A stretch of DNA of 64,000 nucleotides, taken from JBFHQE01 sp041592335 (GTDB taxonomy: Bacteria; Pseudomonadota; Gammaproteobacteria; Thiohalobacterales; Thiohalobacteraceae). A model generated the notes under the pieces. That model saw nothing but the letters and a program-made list of their open reading frames with translations. It had not been told where the DNA came from and did no database searches. The translations under genes were made by a program, and so were the position numbers. Of the stretch, positions 25,425 to 34,081 are shown in pieces; positions within the stretch are counted from its first letter, which is position 1, and the number at the start of each line of letters is the position of its first letter. The DNA lies in the NCBI GenBank assembly GCA_041592335.1, contig JBFHQE010000008.1, positions 1 to 64,000 on the forward strand, given 5' to 3'.

Positions 25425-27452
25425 ATGGATTCAGGTCTAATGTTTGCCCTGCTGTGTGCAGGCGGTGCCATCGTGTATGGCATCTTGTCGGTGCAATGGA
25501 TACTCAGCAAGCCGCAAGGCAATGAGCGTATGCGCGAAATCGCGGGCGCCATTCAGGAAGGCGCCAGCGCCTACCTCAACCGTCAGTACACCACCATCGG
25601 GATCGCTGGCGTGGTGCTGCTGATTCCCATCTGGTATTACCTCGGTGCGCACACCGCGATCGGTTTTGCCATCGGCGCGGTGTTCTCGGGACTGGCCGGC
25701 TACATCGGCATGAACATCTCGGTGCGTTCCAATGTGCGTACCGCGCAGGCGGCCAACGAAGGTCTGAACGCGGCCATGCAGATCGCCTTCCGCGGCGGCG
25801 CCATTACCGGCATGCTGGTGGTTGGCCTGGGTCTGCTGGGCGTCGCCGGTTTCTATGCCGCACTGCTGATGATGGGCGTGGAAGACCCGATCCATCCGCT
25901 GGTCGGTCTGGCCTTCGGCGGTTCACTGATCTCCATCTTCGCCCGACTGGGCGGCGGTATCTTCACCAAGGGCGCGGACGTCGGCGCGGATATCGTGGGT
26001 AAGGTCGAGGCCGGAATTCCGGAAGATGACCCACGCAACCCGGCGGTAATCGCGGACAACGTGGGCGACAACGTCGGTGACTGTGCCGGTATGGCGGCCG
26101 ACCTGTTCGAAACCTACGCGGTGACCGTGGTCGCCACCATGCTGCTCGGCGGCCTACTGCTGAAGGATGTCGGCGCCTCCGCGGCTATCTACCCGCTGGT
26201 ACTGGGTGGCGTATCCATTATCGCCTCCATCATCGGCACCTTCTTCGTCAAGGCACGCGAAGGCGGCAAGATCATGAATGCCCTGTACCGCGGCCTGATC
26301 GTGTCCGGCGTGCTGGCAGCGGTCGCGTTCTACTTTGTCACCGACGCCTTCATGGGTGACGTGATGATCAACGGTGAAGCGGCCGCCATGAACCTGTTCT
26401 GGTGTGCCTTGATCGGCCTGGCGCTGACCGGCGCCATGGTAGTGATCACCGAGTATTACACCGCCACCGAGTTCAGCCCGGTGCGTCACATTGCCCAGGC
26501 GTCCACCACCGGTGACGGCACCAACGTTATCGCCGGCCTGGGTGTTTCCATGAAATCCACCGCCGCGCCGGTACTGGCCGTCTGTGCGTCCATCTGGGGC
26601 GCTTACGAGTTGGCCGGGCTGTACGGTATCGCGATTGCGGCCACCTCCATGTTGTCCATGACCGGCATCATTGTGGCGCTCGACGCCTACGGTCCGATCA
26701 CCGACAACGCCGGTGGTATCGCCGAAATGGCGGAGCTGGACGAGAAGATCCGCAACATCACCGACCCGCTGGACGCGGTGGGCAACACCACCAAGGCAGT
26801 GACCAAGGGTTATGCCATCGGTTCCGCCGGTCTGGCCGCACTGGTACTGTTCGCGGATTACACCCACTCGCTCAAACTCCACGGCAACGGCATGGTGCTG
26901 GACTTCTCGCTGGATAACCACATGGTGCTGATCGGCCTGCTGATCGGCGGCCTGGTGCCCTACCTGTTCGGCGCCATGGCCATGGAAGCCGTGGGTCGTG
27001 CCGCGGGCGGCATCGTCAACGAGGTACGCCGCCAGTTCCGGGAAAAACCCGGCATCATGGACCACAGCGAAAAGCCGGATTACGGCCGCGCCGTGGACAT
27101 GCTGACCAAGGCGGCCATCAAGGAAATGATCATCCCGTCACTGTTGCCGGTGCTGGTACCTGTGGTGGTTGGTCTGGTCCTGGGCAAGGAAGCCCTGGGC
27201 GGCCTCTTGATCGGCACCATCGTGACCGGGCTGTTCGTGGCGATTTCCATGACCACCGGCGGCGGCGCCTGGGATAACGCCAAGAAATACATTGAAGACG
27301 GCCACTTCGGCGGCAAGGGTTCCGACGCCCACAAGGCGGCGGTTACCGGCGACACCGTCGGCGACCCCTACAAGGACACCGCTGGCCCGGCCATCAACCC
27401 GCTGATCAAGATCATCAATATCGTGGCGTTGTTGATTGTACCGCTGCTGTAA
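25425..27452 (+). CDS. hppA: Membrane H+-pumping pyrophosphatase (K+-independent type)
   Basis: A 675-residue polytopic enzyme coupling PPi hydrolysis to ion export. The PPi/Mg site motifs DVGADIVGKVEAGIPEDDPR and NVGDNVGDCAGMAADLFE are intact, as is the C-terminal DTVGDPYKDTAGPAINPL. The diagnostic GNTTKA (Lys457) marks the K+-independent, H+-pumping subclass; K+-dependent enzymes carry Ala there. GGGAGGAAG precedes the ATG. The 220-base gap to the pfp terminator holds no other gene. With pfp and ppa it forms a PPi-handling block. Confidence 0.96.
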   Translation: MDSGLMFALLCAGGAIVYGILSVQWILSKPQGNERMREIAGAIQEGASAYLNRQYTTIGIAGVVLLIPIWYYLGAHTAIGFAIGAVFSGLAGYIGMNISVRSNVRTAQAANEGLNAAMQIAFRGGAITGMLVVGLGLLGVAGFYAALLMMGVEDPIHPLVGLAFGGSLISIFARLGGGIFTKGADVGADIVGKVEAGIPEDDPRNPAVIADNVGDNVGDCAGMAADLFETYAVTVVATMLLGGLLLKDVGASAAIYPLVLGGVSIIASIIGTFFVKAREGGKIMNALYRGLIVSGVLAAVAFYFVTDAFMGDVMINGEAAAMNLFWCALIGLALTGAMVVITEYYTATEFSPVRHIAQASTTGDGTNVIAGLGVSMKSTAAPVLAVCASIWGAYELAGLYGIAIAATSMLSMTGIIVALDAYGPITDNAGGIAEMAELDEKIRNITDPLDAVGNTTKAVTKGYAIGSAGLAALVLFADYTHSLKLHGNGMVLDFSLDNHMVLIGLLIGGLVPYLFGAMAMEAVGRAAGGIVNEVRRQFREKPGIMDHSEKPDYGRAVDMLTKAAIKEMIIPSLLPVLVPVVVGLVLGKEALGGLLIGTIVTGLFVAISMTTGGGAWDNAKKYIEDGHFGGKGSDAHKAAVTGDTVGDPYKDTAGPAINPLIKIINIVALLIVPLL

Positions 27453-27463
27453 TCGCTGCCACC

Positions 27464-27514
27464 TGTAGGAGCGGGCTTGCCCGCGAACGATTCGCGGCCA
27501 AGGCCGCTCCTACA
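27464..27514. repeat. REP-like palindromic repeat, complete copy
   Basis: 51 bases starting TGTAGGAGCGGGCTTGCCCG and ending GGCCGCTCCTACA, so its ends are inverted repeats. It sits 11 bases after hppA and may stop or stabilise the transcript. The same element occurs at 28717-28785 and, cut, at 1-13. Confidence 0.9.
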
Positions 27515-27543
27515 ACAGGCAAAAATTAGCCATTTCTGATATG

Positions 27544-27570
27544 GGGCCGGTATAATCACCGGCCCTTTTC
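27544..27570 (+). promoter_or_regulatory. TATAAT inside a GC-rich hairpin before ppa
   Basis: GGGCCGGT (27544-27551) and ACCGGCCC (27558-27565) form a perfect 8-bp stem whose loop is ATAATC, followed by TTTTC. The T closing the left arm plus the loop spells TATAAT (27551-27556), a perfect -10. The element could be a ppa promoter, a terminator for hppA, or both. No good -35 lies at 17 bases. Confidence 0.45.
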
Positions 27571-27594
27571 TTTGCAACTCACGGGAGCTGACAG

Positions 27595-28143
27595 ATGAAT
27601 CTCGATCGCGTGTCCTCCGGGAAGGATCTCCCCAACGATATTAATGTCATCGTGGAAATTCCGTCCCATGCCGATCCCGTGAAATATGAAGTCGACAAGG
27701 ACACCGGCGCGATGTTCGTCGATCGCTTCATGAACACCGCCATGCATTACCCCTGCAATTACGGCTATGTGCCCCACACCCTGTCCGATGACGGCGACCC
27801 GGTGGATGTGCTGGTGCTGACCCCCGTGCCACTGATTTCCGGTTCGGTCGTACGTTGTCGTCCGATTGGCGTATTGAAGATGACCGATGAATCCGGCGAC
27901 GATGCCAAGGTGCTGGCCGTACCGGTCGACAAGCTCTGCAACCTGTATCGCGAAGTCAGGGACTTCCGCGACCTGCCCTCGATGATCCTGGAACAGATCG
28001 CGCATTTCTTCGAGCACTACAAAGATCTCGACGAAGGCAAATGGGTTCGTGTTGAAGGCTGGGGCGGCGTCGACGAAGCCAAGAACGAGATCATGAACAG
28101 CGTCAAGATGTTCAACGACGCACCTGAAAAGCCGCGCTTCTGA
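27595..28143 (+). CDS. ppa: Soluble inorganic pyrophosphatase (family I)
   Basis: A 182-residue cytoplasmic Mg-dependent enzyme hydrolysing PPi to two phosphates. IVEIPSHADPVKYEVDKDTG, the signature DDGDPVDVLVL (metal-binding aspartates) and the C-terminal HFFEHYKDLDEGKWV block define the family. Length is standard. GGGAGC precedes the start. Its stop shares bases with the next gene's start (TGATG), so the two are cotranscribed. Having this enzyme beside a PPi-using PFK and a PPi pump implies the cell must balance PPi use and waste. Confidence 0.97.
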   Translation: MNLDRVSSGKDLPNDINVIVEIPSHADPVKYEVDKDTGAMFVDRFMNTAMHYPCNYGYVPHTLSDDGDPVDVLVLTPVPLISGSVVRCRPIGVLKMTDESGDDAKVLAVPVDKLCNLYREVRDFRDLPSMILEQIAHFFEHYKDLDEGKWVRVEGWGGVDEAKNEIMNSVKMFNDAPEKPRF

Positions 28144-28682
28144 TGAAAGTCTGTATTGTTTCCGATAGCCACGACAACCGCCCACTACTGGAAGCGGCGG
28201 TCGCCGATGCCAAGGCGCAGGGCGCCGAAGCCGTGATTCACTGCGGCGATGTTGTCGCCCCTTCCACCCTGAATGTCATCAAGCATCATGAACTGCCGGT
28301 GCACGTCATTCATGGCAATAACACCGGTGATCTGTACATGATGTCGCGCATGGGAAATCAGCCCAGCGGGCTAATCAAGTATTACGGACAGGATGCCGGT
28401 ATCGAGCTGGGCGGCAGGAAGATTTTTATCGTTCACTATCCGCACTATGCCGAAGCCATGGCAACGACGGGCAAATGGGACATGGTCTGTTGCGGCCATG
28501 ATCATATCGCCAACATCGAACACATCACCAACGTGGACGGTGGCGAAACGCTGCTGGTCAATCCGGGCACCGCGGGCGGCATTGCGGCACCCGCGACGTA
28601 TGCGATTGGTGATCTGGATACGATGACGTTTGAAATCAGGCCGGTGCCGGAACCGACCATTACGCATGCGGATACGTTTTGA
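28143..28682 (+). CDS. YfcE/MJ0936-type metallophosphoesterase
   Basis: A 179-residue calcineurin-like phosphodiesterase of the YfcE class. Metal ligands appear in order: VSDSHDN, HCGDVV, HGNNTG, VHYPHY (in place of the usual VHGH) and CCGHDHIANIE. The family cleaves phosphodiester model substrates in vitro; the natural substrate is unknown. It overlaps the ppa stop by one base and is translated in the same operon. Confidence 0.88.
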   Translation: MKVCIVSDSHDNRPLLEAAVADAKAQGAEAVIHCGDVVAPSTLNVIKHHELPVHVIHGNNTGDLYMMSRMGNQPSGLIKYYGQDAGIELGGRKIFIVHYPHYAEAMATTGKWDMVCCGHDHIANIEHITNVDGGETLLVNPGTAGGIAAPATYAIGDLDTMTFEIRPVPEPTITHADTF

Positions 28683-28716
28683 TTGACGTCTAGTGCGATA
28701 ATCAATCGATGTATCC

Positions 28717-28785
28717 TGTAGGAGCGGGCTCGCCCGCGAACCAGCAGCCGTTTCAAAACAATTCGCGGCCAAGGCCGCTCCTACA
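28717..28785. repeat. REP-like palindromic repeat with a longer centre
   Basis: Same outer arms as 27464-27514 (TGTAGGAGCGGG ... GGCCGCTCCTACA) but with about 18 extra bases, ccagcagccgtttcaaaaca, in the loop. It lies between the convergent phosphoesterase and moaE genes. Confidence 0.88.
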
Positions 28786-28793
28786 TGAATGCC

Positions 28794-29234
28794 TTAATAT
28801 CCTTCTGTATTCTTTTCTACCCAGCGCGTATCGCCATCCTTCAGCGTTTCTTTCTTCCAGAACGGCGCATTGGACTTCAATTCTTCCATCAGCCAGCGAC
28901 TGGCTTCAAAGGCATCCTTGCGATGCGCGGACCACACCGCTACCAGCACAATCGGATCATTAGGCTGCAAAGGTCCAACGCGATGCACAATCAGCGAATC
29001 CAGCAGCGACCACTTGTCTTTCGCCTGTGCGCTGATCTTCTCCAGGTAGGATTCCGTCATTCCCGGATAATGCTCCAGCGTCATTGCATTCACATCATCG
29101 CCTTCGTTGAAATCACGCATGGTGCCAACGAACACAGCGGTTGCACCGTATTGCCCGGCCGATAATTTTTCGGATTGATATGCCTGCACCTGTTGCCAGG
29201 GATCGAAAGGCTGTTTCGTTATCAAGACATTCAT
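28794..29234 (-). CDS. moaE: Molybdopterin synthase catalytic subunit
   Basis: A 146-residue protein; the start at 29234 (MNVLITK) is preferred over the in-frame ORF start at 29243. MoaE, with thiocarboxylated MoaD, inserts the dithiolene sulfurs into cyclic pyranopterin monophosphate. Seen: AVFVGTMRDFNEGDDV, LEHYPGMTE, HRVGPLQPNDPIVLVAV, SAHRKDAFEA and WKKETLKDG with the catalytic lysines. It starts just after the moaD stop, so the two subunits are made from one transcript. Confidence 0.95.
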   Translation of the reverse strand: MNVLITKQPFDPWQQVQAYQSEKLSAGQYGATAVFVGTMRDFNEGDDVNAMTLEHYPGMTESYLEKISAQAKDKWSLLDSLIVHRVGPLQPNDPIVLVAVWSAHRKDAFEASRWLMEELKSNAPFWKKETLKDGDTRWVEKNTEGY

Positions 29235-29235
29235 C

Positions 29236-29469
29236 CTAACCACCCGTCACCGGCGGGAAAAACGCCACTTCATCGCCATCCGCCACTGCATGATTCCAGT
29301 CCACGTATTCCATGTTCAGGGCACACAGCACATTGGCCGGGGGTTGCACGTTGCCGGTGGCCGCCAGCCAGGCATCCCGCACGCAGGCATCTGCCGCCAG
29401 CTCCAGTTCGGATGGCGCATCCGGATAGTCTTCCCGCAAGCGGGCAAAAAATCGCACCTGTATTTTCAT
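29236..29469 (-). CDS. moaD: Molybdopterin synthase sulfur-carrier subunit
   Basis: A 77-residue ubiquitin-fold protein ending in the essential Gly-Gly (FFPPVTGG), whose C-terminus is thiocarboxylated and gives sulfur to molybdopterin. VRFFARLRE at the N-terminus and VADGDEVAFFPPV at the end are typical. The gene is divergent from moaC across 76 bases and runs directly into moaE. Length is normal for MoaD. Confidence 0.94.
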   Translation of the reverse strand: MKIQVRFFARLREDYPDAPSELELAADACVRDAWLAATGNVQPPANVLCALNMEYVDWNHAVADGDEVAFFPPVTGG

Positions 29470-29494
29470 GTTAATTGCAGCTTCGGCAGGTGAA

Positions 29495-29514
29495 CACTAT
29501 GATTCACGATAGTG
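29495..29514. promoter_or_regulatory. Inverted repeat between moaDE and moaC
   Basis: CACTAT-gattcacg-ATAGTG, a perfect 6-bp inverted repeat midway between the divergent starts. Its place suits a shared operator. No regulator is recognised, and the gap is too short for a full Moco riboswitch. Confidence 0.3.
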
Positions 29515-29545
29515 GAAATATTCCGGGATTTTATCACGAGGCCGC

Positions 29546-30028
29546 ATGTCAGAACTCACGCATTTCAACCAGAAAGGTGAAGCCCACATGGTCGATGTGG
29601 GTGCCAAGGACAGCACCGATCGCATCGCCATCGCGGAAGGCCGTATTCTCATGCAGCCGGAAACACTGGCCAAAATCCGCGCCGGAGACCACAAAAAAGG
29701 CGACGTACTGGGAATTGCGCGCGTGGCCGGCATCATGGCCGCGAAAAAAACCGCTGACCTGATTCCTCTGTGTCACCCGCTGGCCCTGACCAAGGTGGAC
29801 ATTGCACTCGACACGCGTGACGATCCGGCAGCCGTGCACTGTATGGCGACCGTCGCGACCCGCGGGCAGACCGGCGTGGAAATGGAAGCACTGACCGCCG
29901 TGCACATCTGTTTGCTGACAATCTACGATATGTGCAAGGCCGTTGATCGCGGCATGACCATGGACAGTATCCGACTGCTGGAAAAACAGGGCGACAAATC
30001 CGGCCACTGGCGCGCCGGGACCATTTAA
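29546..30028 (+). CDS. moaC: Cyclic pyranopterin monophosphate synthase
   Basis: A 160-residue enzyme converting the MoaA product into cyclic pyranopterin monophosphate, the first stable molybdenum-cofactor intermediate. The N-terminal MVDVGAKDSTDRIAIAEG, AGIMAAKKTADLIPLCHPL and GVEMEALTAVHICLLTIYDM blocks include the catalytic His and Lys regions of the family. Standard length. No moaA or moaB is present in the window. Confidence 0.96.
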   Translation: MSELTHFNQKGEAHMVDVGAKDSTDRIAIAEGRILMQPETLAKIRAGDHKKGDVLGIARVAGIMAAKKTADLIPLCHPLALTKVDIALDTRDDPAAVHCMATVATRGQTGVEMEALTAVHICLLTIYDMCKAVDRGMTMDSIRLLEKQGDKSGHWRAGTI

Positions 30029-30141
30029 CGCTATCTGTAACAGCGCGTTTAAATTCAAGTAATTGTGCTTCGCGACCGATAGCAAGGTCATCAATCCCCA
30101 TTGGCATGCAATGGACCGGCTCATAAGGATGCGAGACACCC

Positions 30142-31533
30142 ATGCGCTATGATTTTCTGGTTATCGGCAGCGGCCCGGCGGGACAACGCGCCGCGATTCA
30201 GGCCGCTAAACTGGGCCGCAAGGTCGCCATTATCGAACGTCGCCCGGTTGTCGGCGGCGTCTCGGTTCACACCGGTACCATTCCCTCCAAAACCCTGCGC
30301 GAAGCCGCGCTCTATCTGACCGGCTGGGATCAGCGTGGCGTTTATGGCCGCGGTTATCGTCTCAAGGAAGATCTCTGTATCGATGACTTGATGAAGCGTC
30401 TCGACATCACGCTCAATCACGAAATCGAGGTGATGGACCACCAATTATCCCGCAACTGCGTCACTGTCATCGAAGGCAGCGCCTCCTTTATCGATGCCAA
30501 CCGTATCAAGGTGGAGAAACCCGATGGCGGTTACGAGGAATACGAGGCCGACAAATTCCTGATTGCGGTTGGCAGCCGCCCGACACGCCCCGAGGGCATT
30601 CCCTTCGATGAAGACGTGGTACTCGACAGCGACGGCATCCTGAACCTGAAAAAACTGCCGCGCTCGATGATCGTCGTGGGTGCGGGTGTTATCGGCATCG
30701 AGTATGCCTCCATCTTCAGCACCATGGACACCAAGATCACTATCGTGGATGGCCGCCCCGACCTGCTTGGCTTTATGGACACCGAAATTGTCGACGAGCT
30801 GGTGCATGGTCTGCGCGACCGTGGTGTCACCATGCGCCTCAACGAAAATGTTGCCCGCGTGGAGAAAGACGAGAAAGGCATCGTGCACTGTTATCTCGAC
30901 AGTGGCAAACACCTGGCAGCCGAGGCCATCCTGTTCGCGGCCGGCCGCATTGGCTGCACCTATACGCTGAACCTTGAAGCAGCTGGCATCCAGGTCGACG
31001 ACCGCCGCCGCATTACCGTAAACGGACACTTCCAGACCAGTAATCCGAATGTCTATGCCGCCGGGGATGTCATCGGTTTTCCCGCGCTGGCCTCAACCTC
31101 AATGGAACAGGGGCGCATTGCCGCCTGTCACGCCATGGGCACCAAGTACTGCATGACCCAGCAGTTCTTCCCGTTTGGTATTTATGCCGTGCCCGAGATG
31201 AGCATGATCGGCAAAACGGAAAAAGAGCTCACCGCGGAAAAGGTGCCTTACGAGGTAGGCGTGTGTCGCCTGCGTGAAACCGCGCGCGGTCAGATCATGG
31301 GGCTGCAGGAAGGGATTCTGAAAATGATTGTCAGCCTGGAAGATCATCGCGTGCTCGGCGTGCACATCATTGGCGAGGGCGCGACCGAACTGATTCATAT
31401 AGGCCAGGCCGCAATCACCCTGGGCGGCACACTGGAGTATTTCCTGGAGAACGTCTTCAACTATCCGACGCTGGCGGAGGCATACAAGGTTGCCGCGCTG
31501 GATGCCTGGAACCGCCTGTCGATTCAGTCCTGA
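30142..31533 (+). CDS. sthA: Soluble NAD(P)+ transhydrogenase
   Basis: A 463-residue FAD protein of the disulfide-reductase superfamily that exchanges hydride between NADPH and NAD+. FLVIGSGPAGQRAAIQAAKL binds FAD; VVGAGVIGIEYASIFSTM binds the nucleotide; VYAAGDVIGFPALASTSMEQ is the second FAD motif. Instead of a redox CxxxxC the active loop reads GGVSVHTGTIPSKTLREA, with no Cys at all, which fits a transhydrogenase rather than a lipoamide dehydrogenase. The stop overlaps the convergent GGDEF gene by ten bases. A moaC neighbour gives no functional hint. Confidence 0.94.
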   Translation: MRYDFLVIGSGPAGQRAAIQAAKLGRKVAIIERRPVVGGVSVHTGTIPSKTLREAALYLTGWDQRGVYGRGYRLKEDLCIDDLMKRLDITLNHEIEVMDHQLSRNCVTVIEGSASFIDANRIKVEKPDGGYEEYEADKFLIAVGSRPTRPEGIPFDEDVVLDSDGILNLKKLPRSMIVVGAGVIGIEYASIFSTMDTKITIVDGRPDLLGFMDTEIVDELVHGLRDRGVTMRLNENVARVEKDEKGIVHCYLDSGKHLAAEAILFAAGRIGCTYTLNLEAAGIQVDDRRRITVNGHFQTSNPNVYAAGDVIGFPALASTSMEQGRIAACHAMGTKYCMTQQFFPFGIYAVPEMSMIGKTEKELTAEKVPYEVGVCRLRETARGQIMGLQEGILKMIVSLEDHRVLGVHIIGEGATELIHIGQAAITLGGTLEYFLENVFNYPTLAEAYKVAALDAWNRLSIQS

Positions 31534-33185
31534 GAAACTTCCTCGACCACCAGCTGGTTGCGCCCATTCTGCTTGGCACGATACAAGGCCCGGTCGGCCT
31601 GCTCGATCAGTAACTCGCTGTTGCTGCATCCCTGGCAGATCACGACACCGATACTGACGGTGACCTTAAAACTCTTGTCGTCCGCCTCATGTACGATTTC
31701 GGCAAAGCTTTCCCGTAGGCTCTCGAGCACCGCAACAGCGCCCTCCCGGTCGGTATTGGGCAGCACCACCGCAAACTCTTCGCCGCCGTAACGGCCAATC
31801 GCATCGGACACGCGCAGACGCTGGCGCAGCAGGTGCGACAGTGACTTCAGCACCCGGTCGCCAATCTGGTGACCGTAGGTGTCATTCACTTTCTTGAAAT
31901 AATCGACATCGATCATGGCAAACGCGAGCGCTTCATTCTGCCGAACCGAGCGGCGTGCTTCCTTGTGCAGCTCTTCCTTGATACGCGTGTGTTTCAGCAA
32001 CCCCGTCAGGCTGTCGCTGGACATGACCACGTCAAGTTCCCGCGCGCGACGCGCGCGATAGCGCACTGAAGCCACCAGATAATCATCGGCTATCGGCTTG
32101 GTGAGAAATTCATCGCCACCGATACCGAGCGCATACAACTGCCGGTCCGAACGGGTTTCGCTGGAGAGAAAGACAATTGGCACGCCGACATAAGACTTGT
32201 CCTGACGAATCAGGCTGGCCACTTCAAAGCCGGTATATTCCGGCATATACAAATCCATTAGCACGACATCGGGCCGGAAATCCGCCAGTTTATCCAGCAC
32301 TTCTTCAGGCCGGTTAACCACCTGGGTGCGCATACCCGCATGCGTTAGCAACAAGGAATAGTGCTGCGCCAGGTCGACATCGTCATCCACGATGAGAACA
32401 TCGTAAGGCATTTCTTCCTGCAGCTGATTGATTGAAACCAGCCGCTCGAACAACTCGGTTACATCCAGTGGCGGCGTAAAATAGGCCACGCTACCGGCAT
32501 TGACTGCCTGCATCCGCGATTTGAAATCGGTCTCCGGCGCGATGAAGAGCATGGGCGTCCTGAAGTCCCCCGAACCGGCAACCTGCTGCTGCAACCAGTG
32601 GGTCACCTCTTCATCGACGCCAGAGAGGCTGCAATCGACCACCAGCGCCAGCGGCAGGGCACTATCGAACGCCCTGGCAAGCTCATCTATTCGAGAGAAA
32701 ACCGACAGCTTGTAGCCGTAATGTAATAACTGCAATTGCAGGCTGGGCACCGCTGTCTGATTGGCCGAGATGTAAATGAACAGCCGATTGGCGTCCACGG
32801 GTTTTAATCGATTCACTTCCGGCGCCACGATCTCGATGCCGGACTGCAGCGCCTGCTCGCCGATACTAATTAACCCGGACAGTTTTCCATTGAGCTGCTG
32901 CTCAAAGCGCGTATCGATCTTGACCGCGTTTTCCATTGCCGCAAGCACCTGCTGCTCGACTTCCCGCGCGCTTTTACCCACGGCTTCGAAACCGAAGGTG
33001 CCGGCCGCACCGGCCATGCTGTGCAGCTTGCGGCGTAACTGGTCCGCGTCATCGCTTTGCCAGCCATTACGCAGCGCCCCCTGAAAAGCCTGTTCAATTT
33101 CAGCCAGCTTGTCCGGTAGCTCCTGCGCATAGTGATCCGCCAGGGCCTTCAATTGTTCGCGTAATTGGTCGACGGAGGTATTCAT
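31524..33185 (-). CDS. Hpt - REC-like - REC - GGDEF signalling protein
   Basis: A 553-residue cytoplasmic protein. The N-terminal Hpt domain has LHSMAGAAGTFGFEAVG with the phosphorylatable His near residue 55. A degenerate receiver (about 130-255) keeps the fold but few acidic residues. A good receiver follows (VLIVDDDVDLAQHY and VVLMDLYMPEYTGFE, Asp near 308), then GGDEF (RYGGEEFAVVLPN; the active GGEEF variant). It should make c-di-GMP in response to phosphotransfer. It starts three bases after the HDOD gene's stop and is cotranscribed with it. No histidine kinase is adjacent. Confidence 0.9.
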   Translation of the reverse strand: MNTSVDQLREQLKALADHYAQELPDKLAEIEQAFQGALRNGWQSDDADQLRRKLHSMAGAAGTFGFEAVGKSAREVEQQVLAAMENAVKIDTRFEQQLNGKLSGLISIGEQALQSGIEIVAPEVNRLKPVDANRLFIYISANQTAVPSLQLQLLHYGYKLSVFSRIDELARAFDSALPLALVVDCSLSGVDEEVTHWLQQQVAGSGDFRTPMLFIAPETDFKSRMQAVNAGSVAYFTPPLDVTELFERLVSINQLQEEMPYDVLIVDDDVDLAQHYSLLLTHAGMRTQVVNRPEEVLDKLADFRPDVVLMDLYMPEYTGFEVASLIRQDKSYVGVPIVFLSSETRSDRQLYALGIGGDEFLTKPIADDYLVASVRYRARRARELDVVMSSDSLTGLLKHTRIKEELHKEARRSVRQNEALAFAMIDVDYFKKVNDTYGHQIGDRVLKSLSHLLRQRLRVSDAIGRYGGEEFAVVLPNTDREGAVAVLESLRESFAEIVHEADDKSFKVTVSIGVVICQGCSNSELLIEQADRALYRAKQNGRNQLVVEEVSQD

Positions 33186-33187
33186 GC

Positions 33188-34081
33188 TCAGGCCTGCAAA
33201 ATCTGGATGACTTCGTTGATTTCCTGCTGCGACTGTTCCATCAGTTCCAGGCTTGCATCGGGGCCCAGCTTGCTGATGGGCAATTTCTGGAAAGAAGGCA
33301 ATGAAGTCAACGGCGGCAGCTGACTGGCCTCGGGCGTGCCGAACAAACTGTGTATATGGGAGACTTGCACGATATCAATATAATCTATACCCACGCTCAC
33401 TTCACGCTTCCAGTCCTCGACCTGCCTCGGAATCTGGGCCAGATCCGCTTCGAATTGCCAGGTCTTGAGCACAAAGGTCCCCAGTGCACCGCGCAGACGC
33501 GCCATCATGTTGCTCAAACTCTGGTCACTGAGCGACTGCGGATGCTTTTCAAGGTACTGCAATACCGGCAGCTCGCCGATGTCATGAATCAGCCCGCCCA
33601 GCATGGCGCGATCCGGATCGACACCGCGATTCAGCCGCGCCAGCACACTGCTGATGGCGCCGACCTTGCAGCTATGCCGCCAGGTGGCTTGCATGCGATG
33701 GCCCAGTTCCCGGGATTTGGGTGTAAACAGGTTACGCAGACTGAAACTCATGACCAGGTTGCGCGTGGCCTCCAGCCCCAGGCGGGTGATAGCCGTGTGC
33801 AGGTTATCGATTTTCTTGTTGCCGCGATACAGCGGGCTGTTAACCACTTGAACCAGGCGCGCGGTCAGCGCCGGGTCGACCTGCACGATGCGGGTAAGAT
33901 CGCTGATGTTGCGCTTTTCATCGCGGACCGCTTCTCGCACGCGCAGCGCCACATCCGGCAGGCTGGGCAACTGGACCCGGCCGGACTTGATGTCTTCAAG
34001 GATGGTGCGCAGCAGGGTCAGTTCCTGGTCGCTGGAACCGGGCGAAACGCCCTCCTTGGTGTTTACCTGTTGATTTTCCAG
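33188..34081 (-). CDS. HDOD-domain signalling protein (probable CTG start)
   Basis: A 297-residue protein if read from the CTG at 34081. The HDOD domain is clear: LPSLPDVALRVREAV, VVNSPLYRGN, GLEATRNLVMSFSLRNLF and MLGGLIHDIGELPVL. A start at TTG 33970 would cut off the conserved LLRTILEDIKSGRVQ segment that precedes the domain. The frame is open back to a stop at 34087 and contains no ATG or GTG; the CTG at 34081 has AGAGG about eight bases upstream. HDOD proteins act as regulatory scaffolds in chemotaxis and c-di-GMP signalling. It is followed directly by the Hpt-REC-GGDEF gene. Confidence 0.85.
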   Translation of the reverse strand: MENQQVNTKEGVSPGSSDQELTLLRTILEDIKSGRVQLPSLPDVALRVREAVRDEKRNISDLTRIVQVDPALTARLVQVVNSPLYRGNKKIDNLHTAITRLGLEATRNLVMSFSLRNLFTPKSRELGHRMQATWRHSCKVGAISSVLARLNRGVDPDRAMLGGLIHDIGELPVLQYLEKHPQSLSDQSLSNMMARLRGALGTFVLKTWQFEADLAQIPRQVEDWKREVSVGIDYIDIVQVSHIHSLFGTPEASQLPPLTSLPSFQKLPISKLGPDASLELMEQSQQEINEVIQILQA

